A stretch of DNA of 64,000 nucleotides from Parietichytrium sp. I65-24A (lineage: Eukaryota; Sar; Bigyra; Thraustochytrida; Thraustochytriidae): contig BLSF01000034.1 in NCBI GenBank assembly GCA_012862575.1, forward strand, positions 379,712 through 443,711, given 5' to 3'. Position numbers and translations under genes: made by a program. Positions 11,901 to 22,528 of the stretch are shown here, piece by piece. Each line of letters begins with the position of its first letter. The first letter of the stretch is position 1. Below the pieces are notes generated by a model. That model saw only the letters and a list, made by a program, of their open reading frames with translations. It was not told where the DNA came from and did no database searches.

Positions 11901-12144
11901 ATCGCGGCCCCATCCTTTGCCTACCCACGCATAAAGTGTTAGTTGGTCGAAGGAAGGAAGGAGCAGTTATTGGACTTCTTCAGTCTCTTTCAGTATATAT
12001 TCCTTGGTGCCATCCAGGACTGGAGTGAGTACACACACGCGCGCAAGTAGGTGAGCCTCTGATTGCGGAGGTTAGCACGTTTTTGGTCTTTCATTTCATT
12101 ACATACTCCGAAGAAAACTGGAGTCGCAGTACAACAGACGTGCG
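5973..12144. other. 6.2-kb gene-free region
   Basis: No reading frame here looks like protein and I saw no RNA gene. The sequence has many GTAC-centred words (GAGTACTC, CAGTACC), scattered GAATTCAG words (for example 6294-6318, 7082, 7367), pyrimidine runs (about 9905-9995) and short tandem repeats (GACAGACG, about 11281-11305). An open stretch at 11149-11457 begins with a signal-peptide-like segment but is built from simple repeats, so I did not call it. It includes the upstream region of the AP2 gene at 12145. Confidence 0.5.
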
Positions 12145-13599
12145 ATGTCCTCGCAGCAGCAAGGGGGCGGAATGTTACCATACTTGAGCGGCTCTGGTGG
12201 TGTCGGATCGTCAAGCATGATGGGCCTGCAAGGGTATGGTAGCGCGGGAATGGGGCAGCAGTATGGCGGCATGATGGGCTCCAATTACGAGATGGCCTTG
12301 CTCGAGAACGAGGCGATGCGCAAGATGCAGCATCAAAGGGCTTCCGAGTCCAAGATGATGCAATCTGAAGAAAGACAGCGGCTTCTGAACGAACAGCTCC
12401 GCAAGCAGCGCGCGGAGTTTGAACTTTTCCAGAACGAAATCGACAATGTGCGCGATTCCAACAATGAGCGCAGGCTCGAACTGATGAAGGAAAGAACTCG
12501 CCTCAAACAGGAGCAGCAGACTTTGTTCCGAATCGAAATGCTGCTTCGTCAACAGCAAGATGAACTGGAGCGCAGACATCAGCTACTTGAAGACCTTGAG
12601 GCACGCCATCGCATTATCAGACAAGACCAGGTTGAAAGAGAACGGAATCTCCAGTACAATCCTTCTGCCATGATGGGGGGCTCTGGACAGGGAATGGCGG
12701 GAATGAGAATGGGCGGCATGGGCATGGGCGGAATGTCTGGCGCGATGGGCCGAGGCATGTATGGCTCCCAGATGGATCAGATGCGTATGCAAGCCATGGA
12801 GTTGGAGGAGAAGAAACGTCAAAAGATGTACGGGGTTTCGGTGAAGGAAGAGGAAGACAAGCTTGATGTCAAGAGAAGGAAGAGTTCTTCTGGAGCTTCC
12901 ATCCCGTCCTTGCCTGGCAATGCTAGTGCCGCAGACGAAAATACGATGGCAGCAATGTCGACCTCACAGCCGTCCCAGGCCCTGCTAGATGAGCTGAAAC
13001 GCGCTACGGCAGGCGACATGACCTCGAAGGAGTCTATGCTTGCTCAGCCGCAACCACCTGCTGCTGCAAGTAGTGCTACGGTGCCTGCAGCGGCTGTCGC
13101 TCAACCTGCAGTGCCGACCGCATCGGCTGAGCCTCCAGCTCAGTCTCCAGCTGTTCCAAATGCCGCCGCACCTCCGGCTTCTGCGCCAGCAATGGCTCAA
13201 CAACCTGTTGCACCTGCTGCCACACCTACAGTCACTCAAACGGAATCGGTCGTCGCGAACGGCGTGCCTGCTCAGCAAGCAACAGTACCAGTTGCTTCTG
13301 CCCCAGTGCCTGCTGCTGCTCCTGTTGTAGCCCCTACCGTTGTGCCTGGTGCTCCTGTTGTCGCAAACTCGGCAACACCAGCGAGCGCGGCCCCATCCAC
13401 AGCCGCAAACGCACCAAGTGTGCCAATCGCAGCTGCACCCGCTTCTATCCCCACCGCTGTTTCAAATGAGCCGATGAGCGCTGCTGACGAGCTTTTGAAG
13501 CAAGTTGCCGGAGATACCAACGCGACAGTGCTCCCTTCAGCAGATGGAAAGATTACCAGCAAGAGCGGTCTTGTCCTGACATCGAAGGGGGGCAGCGAT

Positions 13600-13634
<35 letters not shown>

Positions 13635-13932
13635 TGATGACGAAGAAGATAGTGAGGCTCCCGGAGGCGCAAGTAAATACCGGGGCGTTTCATGGGATAG
13701 CTCCAAAAAGTGCTGGCAAGCTAAACTTTGGCAGAATGACAAGGTGGAACTGCTTGGAGAATTCGAAGACGACAAACGCGCCGCGCTCATGGTAGACGAC
13801 GCTCGGTTGGCCTCGGGATTAACTGATCAGAACGCTCTGAACTTTACGGAAACAGAAAGGGCAGCCTTACGGGAGAAGTTCACGCAAGCCGAAGTCGCAA
13901 AGATTAGCAAAGGAAGTGAAGAGCCAAAGTAA
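12145..13932 (+). CDS. Coiled-coil, Ala/Pro-rich protein with C-terminal AP2 domain
   Basis: 595 residues in one exon. Order: Gly/Met-rich N-terminus with GYGSAGMGQ-like repeats (1-55); long charged Gln/Glu/Arg coiled coil (about 56-170); Gly/Met-rich block with G-G-M and G-M-G motifs (about 172-216); basic segment with an E-E-E-x-K and K-R-R-K patch; Ala/Pro/Val-rich low-complexity region (about 285-450); a run of 15 Asp (485-499) followed by E-E-D; then an AP2 domain (about 511-566: K-Y-R-G-V-S-W, W-Q-A-K-L-W, L-L-G-E-F, A-A-L-M-V-D-D, L-N-F). The acidic run next to a DNA-binding domain suggests a transcriptional regulator (inference). It is related to the 3084-3944 gene only in the AP2 part. 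Start context is GCGATGT; stop TAA at 13930. Confidence 0.82.
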
Positions 13933-14366
13933 CAGTGTAAAGAGGTGTCCCCATCGATTCTTCACTTGATTGTGCCGAGGCACCGTTTCCCTCAAGCATT
14001 CCCTGTGTGATTCGCTATTTGTTTTCGTTTGGTTGGACGTCATACCAGAAATTGTGCATTTCGAGCAGCTCGAGGGTCGATCGCAGCTCACTATTTCGCC
14101 AAGAAACTTGGCATTCTCAGCCAAACGCCACAATTGCTCCAATTTCACTTTTTTGCTCAAAACCAAACTCGATAATATCTCCTGAATTCTGAATTGCGCT
14201 TGATTTTTTTCAGTTTCCGCATTCTTTTCTCGTTTCCAATTCCAATATTTGAAAAAAACGTTCTCTTCTTGATTTTTCGGTGGCGGCATCGAGAGGATGA
14301 AACGAAAGCAAGAGGTGAGGTGAGGTGAGGTGAAAAGAGACTGTTCAGGTTACAGGGTTTGTGTTT
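13933..14366. other. Convergent intergenic spacer
   Basis: Lies between the 3' ends of the AP2 coiled-coil gene (+) and the XK-like gene (-). AT-rich, with a short GAGGT tandem repeat at about 14311-14335. No gene or RNA seen. Confidence 0.5.
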
Positions 14367-15107
14367 TTACGGAATAATGACATCTACCACATGAGTTTGC
14401 GACTTCTTCAGGGTCGGGAGCTTGTACAACAGCACGAGGATTCCTCCAAAGGCGGAAAGAATTTTAAGAACGGTCACCAGTGTGGAGACATACCAAGAGA
14501 CGGTCAATGCGCCGTGGGCCACATGCACACCAAAGAGGATCTGAATGATGAACTGTGGCAGGTCCTCTGCAAACAAGAGAAGGATGTTCATGCGCACCTC
14601 AACCGAAGTCGATTTGAAGTCGGACTGCCGCGGTGCCTCGTGTTTGACAATACTCTCAATAAATAAGATGCCATTATGCGGCTCGACCTGGCAGATTAAC
14701 AAGCCAATCAAGAAGAACATCCAGTCTTTCGGCGATTGAAAGTACTTGGCGTACTTGAGCCGGCGCAACCCAATCACCAAACGAGCTACAAAGTTGAAGG
14801 CCATGATGGTGGCGGCAACCACAAACAGTTTGAAGAAAAAGGCGCGGTCTGTCTCGTCCGAATCTTGTACATTCAAGGTTGTGGAAGACACCAGCACGGA
14901 GAGCACTCCTTCGGGGGCGATGTCTTTCGCGAAGATATACAGCGTCACTAAAAACGCAACGTCCGTCCAGAAATCAAACACCTCGATCAGCGTTTCATTG
15001 ATCCTCCCCGACAGCTGGAAGAACTGCAGCCTTTGCAGCTCATACTCGCTCAGCTGCAAGTGCCACGTCGGCCCATCCTTGTTGTCCTTTTCGACCGCGC
15101 TGCTCAT
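14367..15107 (-). CDS. XK-related-like polytopic membrane protein
   Basis: 246 residues, single exon, ATG at 15107 (M-S-S-A-V-E-K). At least five hydrophobic helices are visible: one following F-D-F-W-T-D-V-A-F, one around F-F-F-K-L-F-V-V-A-A-T-I, one around W-M-F-F-L-I-G-L-L-I, one around L-L-F-A-E-D-L-P-Q-F-I-I-Q-I-L-F and one in the C-terminal 40 residues. The D-x-x-T-D signature in the first helix and the E-x-x-P-Q-x-x-x-Q motif in a later one resemble XK/XKR-type proteins, some of which scramble phospholipids. At 246 residues it is shorter than animal XKR proteins (about 350-450) and lacks their caspase site, so membership and activity are uncertain. It converges with the AP2 gene upstream. 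Confidence 0.65.
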   Translation of the reverse strand: MSSAVEKDNKDGPTWHLQLSEYELQRLQFFQLSGRINETLIEVFDFWTDVAFLVTLYIFAKDIAPEGVLSVLVSSTTLNVQDSDETDRAFFFKLFVVAATIMAFNFVARLVIGLRRLKYAKYFQSPKDWMFFLIGLLICQVEPHNGILFIESIVKHEAPRQSDFKSTSVEVRMNILLLFAEDLPQFIIQILFGVHVAHGALTVSWYVSTLVTVLKILSAFGGILVLLYKLPTLKKSQTHVVDVIIP

Positions 15108-16798
15108 CTTGCCTTCTTGCACTGTTTCCGCAGTCCCTTCCGTTCCGGGTCTGGAGATGTCTGGAGCATCATTATGTCAACATCATCTTCTCTCTACAGT
15201 CGATCACACGTCTCTGCATGGTCATTTGTCATTTCCTGAGGACTCATTACCACGCAAGGTAGTGAACATCGTCTTGCAGCTGCACACTATCCACAGTAGA
15301 CGAGATTCGCTTTTCTCTCTCTCTCTCTCTCACTCTATCAGCCCCTTTTTAGAAGATGCGCTGTGGTCCTAGAACGTTGCCACTTTCATGGCAAGTCTTG
15401 ACAAGATGCTTGTGAGTGTCTAGTCTAGCAAGCACGTCGTGGCACGCAGGTGGTGGGGAAAGCAAAAAGGTGGTGGAGAAATAAAAAGTTGCTCTTCCGC
15501 AAAACGCCTTCACTAAAACTTCGCGATCGGTGCGTGGATGGACGGACATCCATACAGAGCATCGAACATCGTCAAAAGTATCTAAATGACGTGCAACGAA
15601 CGGCGATGAACGGTGGCAACGGACCATGATGGACCATGCAAGCAAAGCGCTTTCGTAGACGCGCCAGTACTGATGCTATAGTGCAGTACTCTCACACTCA
15701 CTCGCAGGCGCAGTCGCTCAGAAGTTGTGTGTACCTACCAGTCAGTCAGTCGACTTGTGGCTGGCGGTGACCGAGAAGCAGCGAGTTAGTTGCCATTAGT
15801 TGCTGCTGCAATAATTGAATCAGAGAAATGAAAGGAATGAAAGAGGGAACGTGGAGCGAGGAAGGGGAGCTCTTACGACGGTTGATAGATCACCTCCACC
15901 ATCACCAACTTCATTTCATTCGTTCTACTCCTTCTCGTCTCGTTCTCTTCCCTCCTCTTATCATTTCAATGAGCATGTTCATTGAACTGCGAATGTATAT
16001 CTTTTGCTCGCTGCACTACTCAGAAGTGCAATCTGTTCTGCTATACTAGTGTACACTGAGCAATGCAATAGGAGATGTTGGAGCGTGTGCACGGTGGTGC
16101 TGCCTATGCGGTGCGTAGGCCAACGTTTGGAGAGTTCGTTTTGGAGCGCCGCTCTACTTACCGCGACCTTGGACAAGGCAAAAAGAAACAAAAAGAGAAG
16201 AAATCGAAACAAACAAACAAAGATCGTCGTTGAGCTGAGAGCGGTAAAGATACCACAGCTAGTTCGGGTTGCTCGCAAGTCACAGCCTCTGGCTCCCTGG
16301 GAAGCTGTGCAAGCAAATTGTTATACTAGCACACCAAAGGAGTTGTTAGTTGTTGATTCCTGGCAACCCAGCGTAGCAACGTGGCCTTCTCGCACTAACT
16401 GGACCTACTGGACCGATTCCTTTCGTGTGGAGGAATCCATCTTTGGACAGCAGGATTGGTGAAAGGGTGGCTCACTCGACTTGTACGCCGAGCAAGTAGT
16501 ACTCGTTACGAGAAGGATTGTTGTTTGGTTTGATTTTTTGGTTTCTTTGGAGAGCCCGATAGCCCGATAGCCCGATCAGAAGAGACTTTTGTGCAAATAA
16601 AAAGATTTTTAATGAAATGTTTGCAGCAAACGCTGCTTCGTCAATCAACCGTTTTCCACAAATGCACAAATGTACCGGAGTGAAGGTGAAGAGATGGCAA
16701 CGAAAGAGAGGAAGGAAAAGGAACTCGCGAGCAGGTCTTGAGCAACGTAACAGAAACAGAGTCCCACAAGTTCCAGACTGCCAGCACCGCGTGCTCCT
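15108..16798. other. 1.7-kb intergenic region
   Basis: No supported gene. Contains a CT dinucleotide run (about 15313-15332), a GTCAGTCAGTC repeat (about 15742-15752) and a triple AGCCCGAT repeat (about 16554-16577). It separates the XK-like start from the 3' end of the LRR gene; the polyadenylation region of the LRR gene should lie below 16799. Confidence 0.5.
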
Positions 16799-19700
16799 TT
16801 AAAGCTCGAGCGGTGTGTTTTTCTTTATTGCGCTTCTGATGGCTAAATTTTGTTCTCCGCCAAAGTTGGTCAGAAGGAATCTAAACCAATCACAAATGAA
16901 AACAAGCGCAGGCAAGGTCAGCAACATAACTACAAGAGAAAGGAACGGGCCGTGAACATTTTCACGACATGACTGCCAAGGTCACACGTACTCGAATTTT
17001 GTCAACGTAGTGTTCTTCTCCAAACCGCGAACGAATGCGGATCCCCCTTCAACGCCAATTTCGTTTGAAGCAATGCTATTCGAGAGTCGGTGATAAAAAT
17101 TGTCAGCCATGCGGAAACGAGGAGAATGAGAACGAGTTCTTCATATATTTCAAGGTGCAAAAGTCTCACGTACTCCAAGAAAGTCAGCGCAGCGTTCTTC
17201 TCCAAAACGTGGCCAAATGCCACTCCTCCTTTGGCACCTATCGTATTATCACTTAACCTGAATTCAGAAAAGACATGGGACTGTCAGGTACAAATCAAAA
17301 GTAAGGGAGAAGGGGTGTTTTACACTTACCAGAGAGAGGTCAGCGTCGTGTTCGTTTCCAAAGCGCGACTGATCGCCATTGCACCTTTGGGACCTATCCG
17401 ATTCGTTGCAAGACTATATTTCAGTACGAAAAGACACGAAATCGTCAGCCACAAAGAACGAGCAAGTTTGGCAAAGAATTAGACTCTTTCGCCAACTCAT
17501 TGGAAAAGTTGCACATACTTCAGCTCAGTCAGCACAGTGTTTTTCTCCAGCCCGCGACCGATTGCTGATGCTCCTTTGTCGCCAACCTTATTTGTCCACA
17601 TGCTTATCCAAGAGAACAGAGAACCGTCAGACAGCCACTTATAGAGAGGAGGAAAGCAATGGTTCCACGCCTTCCTCCGGGCCAGGATCAGAGTCACACT
17701 TACTAGAGACGTTTCAGGGTAGTGTTCTTCGATAACCCGCGACCGATCGCTACTGCTCCTTTGTCTCCAATTCCATTGTCCGAAAGACTGTTCACAACAA
17801 GCCAAATCCCGTCAACTAAAGAAAGACGTGAGAAACGCGAGTCCAATGTCTGAGGTCAACATACTTGATTTCAGTCAGCGCGGGGTGTTGCTCCAATGCG
17901 CGACCAATCGCGGATGCTCCTGTGTTGCCAATCCGATTCGTACAAAACCTAGTCCCAAGAGCAAGATGAGTGCGTCAGTCACATCATCAGCGAACATATT
18001 CCTTCTTCGAATTAGCTCGCAAACTCCAAACCAAGTGCAAGCCATAACGTACTCAAATTTAGCCAGCGCAGTGTTCTTTTCCAACGCACTACCGATCGCT
18101 GATGCTCCTAACGCGCCAATCTCGCTCCGCCCAACACTGTTTCGCAGCAAAAGCACAAAATCGTTAGCCACAAACAACACCACGAAAAGAGCGGTTCTTT
18201 CAAGGTTTCAGTACTGAGTGTTATCAGCAGTAGCTCTTGTTTTCCAACATCACACGTACGAGAGACAAGTTAGCGAACTGTTCTTCTCCAAACATCGAGC
18301 AATCGCTGCTGCTGGTGATGAACCTGTGGCTTCTTGCCAAGGGACGAGCTGCTGAAGTTTCGTAGAAGCTTTGCCTTTTTCTTTGCTTTCAGAAAGAATG
18401 CCCCGAAGACTGTGAAAGAGAGCAACAATTTGTCAGCAACAACCAAGCACGCATGACGTGACACCGTGTCAAATTGTGGGATACTGCATCCCTTCTCGAT
18501 AGCGTCAAATGGAAGGACACGTACTCGAGACTTGCAAGCGCGTTGTTCTTTTTCTTTTCCAAAGCGCAAAATATTGCTGACGCCCCTATGCAGCCAACAA
18601 TTCCCTCGTGGAGACTAGTATAAATTGGCAACAAACAAACCACGACGAGTTTAGTTCTTCTCAACGCTCTATGGGCCAGTGACAATGATTACTTCACATA
18701 CTCGAGAAACGTCAGCGCAGTGTTCTTCTCTAGCCCAAATCCGATCGCCGATGCTCCTTCATCGCCAATATGATTACCTGAAAGACTATTTGGAAACCGA
18801 CCAAAACGAATGTCAGCCACATAAAACAACTGAAAAGGTCTAGTTCACAGTCCGCCCTTGCACAAAAGCAGAGCCAAAGTCAAACACGTACTCAAGAAAA
18901 GTCAGCGTCGTGTTCTTTTGCAATGCGCGACCGATTGCTGCAACGTCTTTATCGCCAAGTTTGCAACGGTTCAGTCTGTCACAGATTTGAGTCAGTCACA
19001 GTCGAACAGGACGAAGCCACAATTCAAAATAGCACGTACTCAAGAGAAGTCAGACCGCAATTCTTTTCCAACATGCGCCCGATCGTTGAAGCTCCTAGGG
19101 CGCCAATCCAGTTAGATTTTAGACTGTTTCGGAAAGCAGAAATTCGTCAGATAAATTGACCTCTTCCGCGAGATCGTTCTTAAAGCTACGCTTACCTGAG
19201 ACGTGAAAGTGTAGTGTTGATTTCAAGCGCGGGTTCAATTGCCAATGCTCCTTCGCCGGAAACCCCAGCCCCCAAAAGACTACCATTTTTTTAGATGCAG
19301 CGATCTGTCAACATTACAGTACGAGTAGAAGCCTGAAAAAACCAAAGAAACACGTACTCGAGACTTGTCAGCGCCGTGTTCTTTTCCACGGCACGAAATA
19401 TTGCTGACGTTCCTTCGCTATCAATGCCGTTGCAGACGAGACTAGTTTCAGTCCCAAAAGAAGAACATGTCAGAGGTTTAGTTGACACCTCTATGCTTCA
19501 CAGCCAAGTGCCACCAAAGTCACACATACTTTAGTGTAGTCAGCGTAGCGTTCTTCTCCAAAGCAAGGCCGATCGTCGAAGCTCCTCGAGCGCCGACCAC
19601 ATTCATTGAAAGACTGCGAAACCAATCCGTCAGGCACACATATAGACAAGAGAAAACACCGGTTTTGAATTGTTTGTTTTCGCGAATCCAAAGCCACAAT

Positions 19701-20678
19701 CATACGTACTCCAACGATGTTAGCGCAGTGTTCTTCTCCAACGCGCGGCCGATCGCTGACCCTCCTTCACCGCCAATTTCATTCCAGGCAAGACTGTGAG
19801 ATTGTAATCGTAAGTAAACAGTACCAATTTGAAGAAAGAGATGGTTCTGAATTGGAAACATACTCCAGAACAGTCAGCACAGTATTTCTTTCCAGCAAAC
19901 GACCGATCGCAAGTGCTACTTCATCGTTAATTGTATTTGCTCCAAGACTGTTATTAGCAGGGGAAAGTCGTCAGCCGCACATTACGCAAAATCAAAAATC
20001 ACAAATGGCCGCCGATCTCAAAGTCGTACGTACTCCATATAAGTCAATGCAGCGTGCTTCTCCAGTGCATGACAAATATCTATAGCTCCTGCTGGGCCAA
20101 TTCTACTTCCCCGAAGACTATTTCAAGAGATCAACAGTCAGCCACGAAAAGCATGTGTACATTGGGTTTTTTACTGGGACTGGTTGTCATGTCAAAATAA
20201 CACGTACGAGAGGCATGTCACTGAAGTACCCGCCTTGAGGGACTCAGCAAGCATCGATACGGCTCCCTCGCCAACGTTGGCTAAAGTAAAACTGCGAAGA
20301 CGAGGGTCAATAGCGTCAGATGCATCAAGTTGCAATATATCAGCAAGAGGTGCCAAACATAAGCACATAATCACGTATCCAACCCATTTCCAAACTCACA
20401 ATATGCTCAAAGATCGCTTCTGGCGCAAATGAGGAGCGATCTTGCTAATTCCAATCAGACTCAACCCGCGATGAAACCTACCCATGAAAACAACAATCTC
20501 AATCTCGTCACTACCAACTGCCATTCAATGCCCCGCATACAAACACCCACAACAATACTCACCACACGGCATTTTCTCCTTCTTCGAGCGCCCTCAATCC
20601 TTCGTCCACATCTTCAACTTTCCAATAATTCACTGTCGTTACGCCGTGATTCACGCCCTCATACTTTCCCGTCGCCAT
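16799..20678 (-). CDS. Leucine-rich-repeat protein with one repeat per exon (22 exons)
   Basis: Spliced model of 1,944 nt, 647 residues. Exons (minus strand): 20678-20563, 20477-20400, 20291-20208, 20117-20034, 19947-19864, 19793-19710, 19613-19530, 19441-19358, 19279-19196, 19123-19040, 18975-18892, 18785-18702, 18614-18525, 18409-18260, 18136-18053, 17948-17865, 17787-17704, 17602-17519, 17413-17330, 17257-17174, 17075-16992, 16880-16799 (stop TAA). Seventeen exons are exactly 84 nt and all 21 introns are phase 2. Each encodes one 28-residue ribonuclease-inhibitor/NLRC3-type repeat, with consensus L-x-x-N-x-I-G-x-x-G-A-x-A-I-x-x-A-L-E-K-N-x-x-L-T-x-L. The first exon gives M-A-T-G-K-Y-E; no signal peptide, NACHT, kinase or GTPase domain is seen, so the protein is essentially all LRR solenoid and probably cytosolic. 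Partner unknown. No stop arises at any junction, which strongly supports the model. Confidence 0.88.
18260..18409 (-). other. Enlarged LRR exon with 22-residue insertion
   Basis: This exon of the LRR gene is 150 nt rather than 84. The extra 66 nt encode a Lys/Ser/Gln-rich segment between the first strand and the conserved A-A-A-I-A-R-x-L-E-K-N helix, and the usual N-x-I-G-x-x-G core is lost. Phase is kept (66 is divisible by three). The upstream neighbour exon (18525-18614) carries a smaller, 6-nt expansion (extra Lys codons). Confidence 0.75.
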
Positions 20679-21903
20679 CTTTCTGTGCTTTCTCACACAA
20701 ACCGTACAGTCAGCACGCGTAGCCCCTCTTAGTACCCCTACTTATAGACGCTGCGGTTTCACAACACTACTGTTTAGGCCAAACGTACATTAGCAGCACT
20801 TTTCGTACGCGAGGATACTTTCGGTTACGCGCTGTGAATGAATAGCACTAATAGCGCACACTCTGAAATTTGCGCTCGGTCGACCGTGACGTCTCTCTTA
20901 ATACCAGCTCTAGGTTCGTGAAAAATGACAATCTCATATATTCATGCTAGCACGATACGCGTGGTTCTGTGATATGAAAGAGGTCGCAGTTGCACTGAGT
21001 TTGTGGTAGTGGTCCGGTTAGTGGTACTGGTGAATACTAGTGACCTCAAGAACCGCCGAACTATTCATGAATTCACGAACTGTACCCTCAGACCTGACGA
21101 AGAACCAGTTCTGCAGGATAGGAGACCGACAACAGCAACAGCAAGCAATAACAAGCAAAACGCGCGACCGAGCAAGAAGAACAAGAAGAACAAAAAAGAA
21201 CAACAACCTCCCCAACTTTCCAAACGACCATTCACTTCACATTACTTCGAGCAGTTCAGGTTACAGCAAGTTCCCTTGACCACTATTGAAATCCCTTGAA
21301 CTTCACGGCATCTCCCGAGGGCTAGTGGCGTCTTAAAATTTTGCCTATCTGTGGGTGGCGACAATGGCAGAGTTGGAAGAACGCGAGAGCCATGAGCGAA
21401 AGTTGCGAAAAAGGAGTCAATGGAAACGAAAGAGCCGGACAAGTTGAACAAATTGGACAAGTTGGAAACTTTGGAAAGTTGGACAAGTTGGAAAGTTTGG
21501 GAGATTTGGAAAGTTTGGAAAGTTGGACAAGTTGGAAAAGTTGGAGAAAGGCATCAAGTTCAAAGTGCGATTCGGCAACGCTGATCTTCGCGGAGGCATT
21601 TCGAGATTGTTCGGGCCAGATTGCGAGGACATCGGAACGGTCTTGTTGGTGTTGTTAATATTTGTTGGTGTTGTTGGTGAGGACGATTGCGCATCGCCGC
21701 ACATCGAACTGCACGCTCTTGCCACTTGGAAGCTGCGGCGTTGGAGAAGCAGGCGGAAGAGTCGTGAGTCGCGATACTTTTAGTTGGAACTTTGCGTCGG
21801 GAGATCCCTCCACAGCGAAGGTTGTACGCTCTGGCATTTGTACGTCAGAGATCACCGCAATTCTCCTTTTCTTTCTTTGCTCTCCGACGGCGACTGCTTC
21901 ACG
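20679..21903. promoter_or_regulatory. Divergent intergenic region between LRR gene and ZSWIM7
   Basis: Shared upstream region of two divergently transcribed genes, about 1.2 kb. No other gene supported. The ZSWIM7-proximal half contains a degenerate 9-bp tandem repeat (21437-21545). Confidence 0.5.
21437..21545. repeat. Degenerate 9-bp minisatellite (TTGGACAAG / TTGGAAAGT)
   Basis: About twelve imperfect copies of a 9-bp unit in tandem. It is open in several frames but only because the unit is a multiple of three. It lies about 360-470 bp upstream of the ZSWIM7 start codon. Confidence 0.8.
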
Positions 21904-22395
21904 ATGAGTGCACTGCAGCGTTCGGCCGAATGCTTGTTGGAGACTCTGAGCCAGCTGCTCGAGGCCCCACAAACGGATGACCCAGCTTTGCAGGACAGCA
22001 TGTGCGCCACGGTGGCTGCATTGGACGTGGTGCTGGGCCCTGGTGCGGTGGACAAAGCGTTGGCGGTGTTCAAATGGCGCGGCTCTGGATTCGGCGGGGC
22101 ACTTGGAGGCGGGGTTTCGTCCATGCAAAAGATGCCGACTGGGCAACAGGGCGAAGGAGTCGTGCGCAAGATGGTGGCCGAGCAGTCGCGCAGAGAGTGC
22201 TGGCATGTGCGCGGCGACGGCGGCACGTATGTGTGCGTGGAAGGCTTTTGCAGCTGCAGGAGCTTTGTGACCAAGGTGGCCGCGCACGTGCCCATGTGCA
22301 AGCATCTGGTCGCCATCAAACTAGGAGATGCGCTGGACGCGGTCGATGTGCAGGTCGTGCCAGAGGAGCTCTTCGGTCGCATGCTGCTCAACTGA
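21904..22395 (+). CDS. ZSWIM7: Zinc finger SWIM-domain protein, SWS1/ZSWIM7-like
   Basis: 163 residues, one exon, ATG at 21904 (M-S-A-L-Q-R-S). The C-terminal half carries a SWIM zinc-binding motif: C-S-C-R-S-F, then after about 13 residues M-C-K-H-L-V-A-I-K-L, that is C-x-C-xn-C-x-H. Length and layout (helical N-terminus, SWIM at the C-terminal third) match ZSWIM7/SWS1. By family knowledge SWS1 pairs with a Rad51 paralog (SWSAP1/Rlp1) in the Shu complex, promoting Rad51 filaments in homologous recombination; it acts in the nucleus. It converges with the acyl-CoA oxidase gene, 133 bp between stop codons. Other SWIM proteins are usually much longer, so SWS1 is the best match. Confidence 0.8.
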   Translation: MSALQRSAECLLETLSQLLEAPQTDDPALQDSMCATVAALDVVLGPGAVDKALAVFKWRGSGFGGALGGGVSSMQKMPTGQQGEGVVRKMVAEQSRRECWHVRGDGGTYVCVEGFCSCRSFVTKVAAHVPMCKHLVAIKLGDALDAVDVQVVPEELFGRMLLN

Positions 22396-22528
22396 GGTAC
22401 ATGCGGCACCAGGGCTCTAACTGTTACAAGGTGTGTTGTGTGTTCCACTCAAACTTTTTTTGTTTTGGTTTCTTTTTTCATCAAAAGAATGGAGAGAAGA
22501 ATGAGCGACGACAAGGGTCGGCGCGAAT

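Noticed and set aside
16981-20440. Cluster of tandem short LRR genes or pseudogene fragments
   Set aside because: All repeats join through GT..AG introns in one phase with no stops, with a good first exon and a terminal stop, so one gene explains them.
16981-20440. CRISPR-like array of regularly spaced repeats
   Set aside because: The regular 84-nt units encode degenerate LRRs separated by variable introns; they are not identical short repeats with unique spacers, and the genome is eukaryotic.
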